51,195 bases of DNA from Acidimicrobiales bacterium. GTDB lineage: Bacteria > Actinomycetota > Acidimicrobiia > Acidimicrobiales > CAIXPF01. The translations under genes and the position numbers were made by a program. Positions 16,280-21,893 of this stretch are shown here, in pieces (positions within the stretch are counted from its first letter, which is position 1; each line of letters begins with the position of its first letter). The stretch is taken from positions 1 to 51,195 of the forward strand of contig JADLEF010000407.1 in assembly GCA_020846295.1 (NCBI GenBank), in the 5' to 3' direction. The notes under the pieces were generated by a model. It had not been told where the DNA came from. It did no database searches and saw only the letters and a list, made by a program, of their open reading frames with translations.

Positions 16280-17428
16280 ATGGGACGAAACATCCTGGCC
16301 GACCGAGCGGTGCACGTCATCGGCATCGGCCTGCACCGCTACCAATCGGCGACGGACACGCCCTTCGTGCACCTCGGGCTCACCGCGGTGCGCGCCGCGC
16401 TCGACGACGCCGGCATCGCGTGGCCGACCGTGGAGGCCGCCTTCGTCGGCTCCGCACTGCTCGGTATGGCACCGGGCCGCGTCATGCTGTCCCGCCTCGG
16501 GGCGACCGGCCTCGCCATCCAACAGGTGGAGAACGCCTCGGCGTCGGGCTCGACCGCGGTGGCGCTCGGCGCGCTCGAGGTCGCCTCCGGGCGATCCGAC
16601 GTCGTGCTGGCCATGGGCGTGGACAAGGCCGAGGGCTGGCGGGTGGCGCCCAACTCCGCCGGGCTGGCCAACTACGAGGGTGGCACCGTCGTGCCCTTCA
16701 CCCACTTCGCCCTCCTCGCCGACGACTACATGGGCCGATACGGCACCACCGTCGAGCAGATGGCCCGGGTGGCGTTGAAGAACCACGCCAACGGGGCCCG
16801 CAACCCCTTCGCCCAACGGCAGAAGGTGCGCACCATGGAGGAGATCCTGGCCGACCCGATCTCCGGCTCGTTCACCCGGTTGCAGTGCTGCCCGGTGGGG
16901 GAGGGTGCCGCTGCGGTCATCCTGGCCTCGGGTGAGGCGGTGGCCCGCCTGGGGCTGGATCCGAAGCGCTGCCCGCGCATCACCGCGTCGGTCACCCGCA
17001 GCGAGGCCGCCTACCCGCCGGGGACCCCGATCGACGCCACCTTGACCGCGGAGACGTGCCGGCTGGCGTTCGAGCAGGCCGGTGTGGCGCCGACCGAGTT
17101 CGACGTGATCGAGGTGCACGACGCGTTCTCGATCGAGGAGCTGCTCTACCTCGAGGCCATGGGCGTGTGCGGGGCGGGCGAGGCAGGACCGCTGGTGGAG
17201 GCCGGCGCCTTCGACATCGGCGGGCGGGCTGCGGTGAGCCCGTCCGGCGGTCTGCTGGCCATGGGCCACCCGCTCGGCCCGACCGGCTGCGGCCAGGTGG
17301 CCGAGGTGACCCGCCAGCTGCGGGGCGAGGCGGGAGACCGTCAGCAGCCGGGCGCCCGGCTCGGGCTCACGCACATGGTGGGCATCGGCGCGGTGTGCGT
17401 GGTCCACGTGCTCCAGGCGGGCGCCTGA
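16280..17428 (+). CDS. Thiolase-superfamily (SCP2/Ltp-like) protein lacking the nucleophilic Cys
   Basis: A 382-residue thiolase-fold enzyme of the lipid-transfer/SCP2 subgroup. It keeps the active-site histidines (H280 in EVHDAFSIEE and H330 in GGLLAMGHPLGPTG) and the family layout, but the position where thiolases have the reactive Cys (normally NAC-ASG) reads NASASG, with S87 instead of Cys. That loss is seen in SCP2-type aldolases such as Ltp2, which work with a DUF35 partner, and a DUF35 gene lies directly upstream. It is therefore more likely a retro-aldolase or a condensing-type enzyme than a classical thiolase; the exact reaction is inference. Confidence 0.88.
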   Translation: MGRNILADRAVHVIGIGLHRYQSATDTPFVHLGLTAVRAALDDAGIAWPTVEAAFVGSALLGMAPGRVMLSRLGATGLAIQQVENASASGSTAVALGALEVASGRSDVVLAMGVDKAEGWRVAPNSAGLANYEGGTVVPFTHFALLADDYMGRYGTTVEQMARVALKNHANGARNPFAQRQKVRTMEEILADPISGSFTRLQCCPVGEGAAAVILASGEAVARLGLDPKRCPRITASVTRSEAAYPPGTPIDATLTAETCRLAFEQAGVAPTEFDVIEVHDAFSIEELLYLEAMGVCGAGEAGPLVEAGAFDIGGRAAVSPSGGLLAMGHPLGPTGCGQVAEVTRQLRGEAGDRQQPGARLGLTHMVGIGAVCVVHVLQAGA

Positions 17429-17731
17429 CCCCGTCATACTCATCGGTATGGCGGCCGATTCGGTCCCCGGCCCACGCCTAATCGGTGCCGATTCGGCGTG
17501 GGCCGGGGACCTGTTGGCGGATCTTTGGCGGGTTGCTTCGTGCAACGGGCTGGAACTTCTACGCATAGCGACGGTCCGTCCACGTCATGCGAGGTTCGTT
17601 CAGTGCGATCATCGGATCGTCCGAAAAGATCCGACAACTGCTCGGCCCGGGCCGCCGCCGCCGACCGCGGGTTCGGCGTCACCGGCCCCATCCGACCGGT
17701 CCTCGAGAAGGCGGCGGACTACGGTGCGGCC
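17429..17731. other. 303-bp intergenic region, no convincing gene
   Basis: Between the thiolase-like gene and the first crotonase. It holds the 50-nt palindrome at 17462-17511 and a small inverted repeat CGGATC...GATCCG near 17613-17633; the -10 box TACGGT of the next gene lies at 17720-17725. Plus-strand open frames here (from about 17448) have no protein-like pattern. Confidence 0.7.
17462..17511. repeat. 50-nt near-perfect palindrome
   Basis: GGTCCCCGGCCCACGCC at 17462-17478 pairs perfectly with 17495-17511; the loop itself is an inverted repeat AATCGG-TG-CCGATT (17480-17493). Only one pair (17479/17494) is mismatched, so 23 of 24 possible pairs form. It starts 34 bp after the thiolase-like gene, hence a possible strong terminator hairpin, but there is no T tract. 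Its core resembles the palindromes in the 36-bp repeats of the cobQ-cobC gene (22857-22982), so a dispersed palindromic element is the alternative. Confidence 0.85.
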
Positions 17732-18499
17732 ATGGCAGAGGACCTCCTGATCGAACGGCGTGGCGACGTCGAGCTGATCACCATCAACCGCCCGACCAAG
17801 CACAACGCGCTGCGCTGGCAGACCTACGACGAGCTCGAGGCCGCGTTCCGCACCTCCACCGCCCGCTGCATCGTGCTCACCGGCGCCGACCCGTCCTTCT
17901 GCTCCGGGGACGACGTGAAGGAGATCATGGCGGGGGGCAACGGCGACAAGCCGCTCGTCGTCGCCCCCCGCATCACCCCTGCGGCCGGCGCCATGCTGCA
18001 CACCAACGTGCCCGTGATCGCGGCCGTCAACGGCGCGGCGGTTGGTTGGGGGATGGAGATGGCGATGATGGCGGACATCCGCGTCGCATCGCAGAAGGCC
18101 AAGTTCGGCGAGCTGTTCGTGCTGCGCGGGCTGTGCACCGATGTCGCCGGCATCGGCCGGCTGGCGCAACTCGTCGGCCGGGAGACGGCGGCCGAGCTGC
18201 TCTTCACCGGCGACATCATCGATGCCGAGACCGCCCAGCGCATCGGGTTGGTGTCGCGGGTGGTGCCCCACGAAGCGCTGCTCGACACCGCCATGGCCCT
18301 CGCCACCAAGATCGCCGAACGGCCCCCGCTGGCCGTGCAGAAGATCAAGGAGGGCCTCCGCCTGGCGGTGGACCCGGACTGGACGAGCCTCGGCGAGTGG
18401 GTGTCGCGCTCGCTCACCGAGCTGTTCCGGACCGAGGACCACAAGGAGGGCGTGCGCTCGTTCCTCGAGAAGCGCGCCCCGAACTACGTGGGGCGCTGA
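17732..18499 (+). CDS. Enoyl-CoA hydratase/isomerase (crotonase) family protein
   Basis: Acyl-CoA enzyme of 255 residues. Crotonase pattern: ITINRPTKHNALR, FCSGDDVKEIM (the oxyanion-hole loop) and AAVNGAAVGWGMEMAMMADIRVA, which keeps the first catalytic Glu. The second catalytic Glu, expected in a PEI-type motif, is missing: the sequence there is AKFGELFVLRGL. It may therefore be an isomerase, dehalogenase or hydrolase rather than a hydratase. ATG 17732 has TACGGT 6 nt upstream. Four bases separate it from the next crotonase gene. Confidence 0.9.
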   Translation: MAEDLLIERRGDVELITINRPTKHNALRWQTYDELEAAFRTSTARCIVLTGADPSFCSGDDVKEIMAGGNGDKPLVVAPRITPAAGAMLHTNVPVIAAVNGAAVGWGMEMAMMADIRVASQKAKFGELFVLRGLCTDVAGIGRLAQLVGRETAAELLFTGDIIDAETAQRIGLVSRVVPHEALLDTAMALATKIAERPPLAVQKIKEGLRLAVDPDWTSLGEWVSRSLTELFRTEDHKEGVRSFLEKRAPNYVGR

Positions 18500-18502
18500 A
18501 CG

Positions 18503-19291
18503 ATGAACGAGACCGATGAAGCAGACGTCGTCCACTTCGAGCGCCGCGGTCGGGTCGCGCTGCTGACGCTGGATCGACCGGGGCGGCTCAACGCGTTGGG
18601 CAGCGACATGGTGCACCGGTTGCACGGCATCCTCGACGAGGTCGAAGCGGACCCGGAGCTGCGGGCCATCGTCGTCACCGGCGCCGGGCGCGCCTTCTCC
18701 GCCGGCGCCGACATCACCGAGCTCGACACGCTCGAGACCCCGGCGCACTTCGCCCGGTTCATCCAGGGACTCACCGACGTGCTGGACCGGCTCGCCGCCT
18801 GCCCGGTGCCGTCGATCGCCGCGGTCAACGGCCTGGCCCTCGGTGGCGGGTTCGAGTTCGCCCTGGCCTGTGACCTCCGGCTGGCGGCACCCAGCGCCAA
18901 GCTCGGGGTGCCGGAGATCAAGCTCGGCCTGCTGCCCGGCGCAGCCGGCACCCAACGGCTGGCCCGAGCCCTGCCACCGCCCGTCGCCAAGCAGCTGCTG
19001 ATGACCGGCGAGCCGCTCAGCGCGGCCCAGGCCCTCGCCCACGGGTTGATCAACGACATCGACGACGACGTGCTCGCCGCGGCGCTGGCCCTCGGCGAGC
19101 AGCTGGCGGATGGCCCGCCCGCGGCGATGGCGGCGGCCAAGCGCCTCGTCGACATCGGCGTCACCATGCCGCTGGCCGCCGGCATCGTGCTCGAGCGTGA
19201 GACGGTGGCCGGGCTGTTCGCCACCGCCGACCGGCTGGAGGGCATCGCCGCCTTCCTGGAGAAGCGGCCACCGGACTTCTCGGGTCGCTGA
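18503..19291 (+). CDS. Enoyl-CoA hydratase
   Basis: A 262-residue crotonase with both catalytic glutamates: one in GGGFEFALACD and one in GVPEIKLGLLPGAAGTQRL. The oxyanion loop FSAGADITEL is standard. It probably hydrates trans-2-enoyl-CoA in beta-oxidation of a fatty, alicyclic or aromatic acid. Starts 4 bases after the previous crotonase gene, so they form an operon. A hairpin follows (19296-19332) before the SDR gene. Confidence 0.93.
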   Translation: MNETDEADVVHFERRGRVALLTLDRPGRLNALGSDMVHRLHGILDEVEADPELRAIVVTGAGRAFSAGADITELDTLETPAHFARFIQGLTDVLDRLAACPVPSIAAVNGLALGGGFEFALACDLRLAAPSAKLGVPEIKLGLLPGAAGTQRLARALPPPVAKQLLMTGEPLSAAQALAHGLINDIDDDVLAAALALGEQLADGPPAAMAAAKRLVDIGVTMPLAAGIVLERETVAGLFATADRLEGIAAFLEKRPPDFSGR

Positions 19292-19295
19292 GCTA

Positions 19296-19332
19296 CGTTG
19301 CTCCCTGACCGCGAAGCGAGCAGGGAGCAACG
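19296..19332 (+). promoter_or_regulatory. 12-bp stem hairpin over the ribosome site of the SDR gene
   Basis: CGTTGCTCCCTG (19296-19307) pairs perfectly with CAGGGAGCAACG (19321-19332), with a 13-nt loop. The right arm contains the AGGGAG ribosome site and ends 4 nt before ATG 19337. The hairpin fills the whole gap after the previous stop. It could hide the ribosome site, attenuate transcription or stabilise the upstream mRNA. Confidence 0.7.
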
Positions 19333-19336
19333 GAAC

Positions 19337-20092
19337 ATGACCGAACGGGTAGCACTGGTGACCGGGGGCGGCCGCGGGATCGGCCGCGAGATCTGCCTCG
19401 CCCTCGCCCGCGATGAGCGCAAGGTCGCCGTGGCGGACCTGCGCGAGCCCGAGGCGGCGGAGACGGTCGCCCTCATCACCGCGGCCGGCGGCACCGCCAT
19501 CGCGGTCGCCATGGACGTGACGAGCAGCGACTCGGTCCAGCAGGGCATCCTTCAGGTCGTCGACGAGCTCGGCCCCATCGAGGTGTTGGTCAACTGTGCC
19601 GGCTGGGATGAGCTCAAGCCGTTCCTCAGCACCGACGAGGACTTCTGGGACCGCATCATCGAGATCAACTACAAGGGCGTGTTGCGCACCGTGCACGCCT
19701 GCCTGCCCTCGATGATCGAGCAGGGGTTCGGGCGGATCGTCAACATCGGGTCCGACGCGGGCCGGGTCGGTTCCTCGCTCGAGGCGGTCTACTCGGGCTG
19801 CAAGGGTGGGGTCATCGCCTTCACCAAGACGATCGCCCGCGAGGTCGCCCGCAAGGGCATCACCGCCAACACGGTGTGCCCCGGCCCGACCCAGACCCCG
19901 CTCATCGACGAGATCGTCAGCGCCAGCAGCTCGGGTGACAAGGTGATCGGTGCGATGGCGAACGCGGTGCCGATGAAGCGCCTCGGCCAGCCCAGCGAGG
20001 TTGCCTCGGCGGTGGCCTACTTCGCGTCGGAGCCGGCGGGTTTCATCACCGGCCAGACCCTTTCGGTCTCCGGCGGGCTCACGATGGCCTGA
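19337..20092 (+). CDS. SDR, similar to 2-hydroxycyclohexanecarboxyl-CoA dehydrogenase BadH
   Basis: Oxidoreductase of 251 residues. Motifs: VTGGGRGIG cofactor loop, NCAGWDELKPF, NIGSDAGRVGSS, YSGCKGG as the YxxxK pair and VCPGPTQTPL, ending FITGQTLSVSGGLTM. From memory the segments NAGWD-KPF, SDAARVGSSGEAVY, CPGPTDT and the GGLTM end match BadH of Rhodopseudomonas, which oxidises a hydroxy-alicyclic acyl-CoA. This fits the neighbouring crotonases. An alternative is a FabG-type 3-oxoacyl reductase. ATG 19337 has its ribosome site inside the hairpin at 19296-19332. Confidence 0.88.
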   Translation: MTERVALVTGGGRGIGREICLALARDERKVAVADLREPEAAETVALITAAGGTAIAVAMDVTSSDSVQQGILQVVDELGPIEVLVNCAGWDELKPFLSTDEDFWDRIIEINYKGVLRTVHACLPSMIEQGFGRIVNIGSDAGRVGSSLEAVYSGCKGGVIAFTKTIAREVARKGITANTVCPGPTQTPLIDEIVSASSSGDKVIGAMANAVPMKRLGQPSEVASAVAYFASEPAGFITGQTLSVSGGLTMA

Positions 20093-20104
20093 CCGGCGGG
20101 GCCG

Positions 20105-20890
20105 TCAGGCGGGTGGCCTCGGTCGCGCCGGAAGATGGCGCGTCCAGGCCAGGCCGTCGCTGGTGTCGCCCGCGGGTCGGTACTCGAAGCCCAGCCAACC
20201 GGCATAGCCCTGCTCGGCCAGCCAGGCCACCCCTGCAAAGAGCTCACCGTCCGCGGCGGTGGGTTCGTGGCGGTCGGGCGGGCCGGCGATCTGGCAGTGT
20301 GCGATCCACGGCCAGGCCCGCTCGAGCTCCTCGAGCACCGGCAGCGCCTCCTTGGCGGTGTGGTAGAGGTCGAACTGCAGGCGGACGTTCGGCCGGTCCA
20401 CCGCGGTGAGCACATCGAGCACCTGAGCGGGCGTGGCGTAGCAGTAGCCGGGCATGTCGACGCGGTTCAACCCCTCCACGGTGAGGGTGACCCCGGCCTC
20501 GGCCGCCTGGTCCGAGGCCCAGCGCAGGTTCTCCACCAGCGTGGCCCGCGCCGCCGCTTCCGTACCATCCGGTACGGTTCCGGCCATGGTGTGGACACGG
20601 GTGGCGCCCAGCACGGCGGCGGTGCGCAGCGCCAGGCGCAGCGATGCCCGGAACCGGTCGGTGGCGCCGGGCACCGCAGCCAGCCCGCGCTCGCCCGCCT
20701 CGCCCGGCGGCGTGTTGATCAGCACCGCCTGCAGCCCGTGCCGGTCCAGCTCGGCCCGCAGCGCGGCGGCGTCGAGGTCGTAGGGGAACAGAACCTCGAC
20801 ACCTTCGAACCCGTCGGCGGCGGCAGCTGCGGGCCGCTGCGACATCGGCCGGTCGGGGTAGAGCAGCGAGAGGTTGGCGGCGTACTTCAC
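20105..20890 (-). CDS. Hydroxypyruvate isomerase-like TIM-barrel protein
   Basis: A 261-residue member of the xylose-isomerase-like TIM barrel family. The hydroxypyruvate isomerase pattern is visible: YAANLSLLYPD, a GFEGVEVLFPYD strand, VEGLNRVDMPGYC (usually EPLN), QFDLYHTAKE and HCQIAGPPDRHEP followed by GYAGWLGFEYRP. The metal-binding acidic and His residues of that fold are present. Alternatives are other sugar isomerases or epimerases such as Hyi/OtnI relatives. GTG 20890 is preceded by AAGGGGAG and a TAGGAT -10 (20921-20926, minus strand), so it has its own leadered promoter and is separate from the B12 operon. Confidence 0.9.
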   Translation of the reverse strand: MKYAANLSLLYPDRPMSQRPAAAAADGFEGVEVLFPYDLDAAALRAELDRHGLQAVLINTPPGEAGERGLAAVPGATDRFRASLRLALRTAAVLGATRVHTMAGTVPDGTEAAARATLVENLRWASDQAAEAGVTLTVEGLNRVDMPGYCYATPAQVLDVLTAVDRPNVRLQFDLYHTAKEALPVLEELERAWPWIAHCQIAGPPDRHEPTAADGELFAGVAWLAEQGYAGWLGFEYRPAGDTSDGLAWTRHLPARPRPPA

Positions 20891-20960
20891 GGCGGCGGGG
20901 CTCCCCTTCGTCGACCGCGGATCCTACAGGTGGGGGCACGGCGCTGGGCCGGGGTACGGA

Positions 20961-21893
20961 TCAGCGACCACGCCCACGTGCGCGGCTGAGCGCGGCGACG
21001 GCCAACGCGCCGACGGCCAGCTCCAGCGTGGTGCGGCGCAGGATGGCGGCGGCCGCCGCGATGTCGCCGGCCCGAGCGGGGCGGCCGGAGCCGAGCACGC
21101 CGCGATGCTCGACCCGATCACCATACCGGTTGGTACCTCCGATGGTGATGCCGAGCCGGTGCGCGTAGGCCGCCTCGATCAGGCCGCCGTTCGGTGACGG
21201 GTGGGCCCGGGCCTGCTCCCGCGCCGTGCGCGCCACCGCCGTTCGATGTCGGCCGGCCGGGCCGCGGTGGGCGAGGACCAGCGCGGCGGTGAGCCTGGCC
21301 GGTACCCAGTTCGCGGCGTCGTCGAGGCGGGCCGCGGCCCAACCGAAGCGGCCGTAGCGCTCGTTGCGGTGGCCGACCATGGCGTCCCTCGTGTTGATCG
21401 CCCGATGGGCGAGCACCGCCGGAGCGCCTCCGACCAGGGCCCAGAACACCGGCGCGCTGACGGCGTCGACGGTGTTCTCGGCCACCGACTCGATCACGGC
21501 CCGGCTGATCGCCGCGTCGTCGAGCTGGTCAGGACGGCGGCCGACCAACGCCCGCAGCGCGCTGCGGGCGGCAGGCAGGTCCTCGGCGTCGAGGTGGGCG
21601 TCGATGCCGAGGGCCTCCCGCTCGAGCATGCGGCCGGCGACCGACAGGGCGGTGGCCGCTGCGGTGGCGGCGGGCCGGCCGAGCACCCGGCCCAGCAGCA
21701 CGCCGCTGCCCGCACCGAGCGCGACCCCGACAGCGCAGTAGAGCACACCCTCGGCGCGACGATCGGCGTGGATGCGCCGCTCCACCGCGGTCATGGCGGT
21801 GCCGAACCAGGCGACCGGGTGCAACCGCGTCGGCGGCTCGCCCAGCAGCCGGTCCACGCCGAGCCCGACGGCGACGGCCACGCCTGCACTCAT
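20961..21893 (-). CDS. cbiB: Adenosylcobinamide-phosphate synthase CbiB/CobD
   Basis: Membrane protein of about 310 residues that joins adenosylcobyric acid to aminopropanol (phosphate) in cobalamin synthesis. Typical elements: VGLGVDRLLGEPPTRLHPVAWFG, the SVAENTVDAVSAPVFW helix, RAINTRDAMVGHRNERYGRFGWAAARLDD and several hydrophobic helices. The last segment has NGGLIEAAYAHRLGITIGG as usual. Start ATG 21893 overlaps the stop of the upstream cobQ-cobC gene (ATGA), so they are translationally coupled. Last gene of the operon; no further B12 gene follows in the window. Confidence 0.92.
   Translation of the reverse strand: MSAGVAVAVGLGVDRLLGEPPTRLHPVAWFGTAMTAVERRIHADRRAEGVLYCAVGVALGAGSGVLLGRVLGRPAATAAATALSVAGRMLEREALGIDAHLDAEDLPAARSALRALVGRRPDQLDDAAISRAVIESVAENTVDAVSAPVFWALVGGAPAVLAHRAINTRDAMVGHRNERYGRFGWAAARLDDAANWVPARLTAALVLAHRGPAGRHRTAVARTAREQARAHPSPNGGLIEAAYAHRLGITIGGTNRYGDRVEHRGVLGSGRPARAGDIAAAAAILRRTTLELAVGALAVAALSRARGRGR

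Noticed and set aside
17448-17750. Plus-strand open frame over the 50-nt palindrome
   Set aside because: No homology or protein-like pattern, and it overlaps the palindrome and the next gene's promoter.
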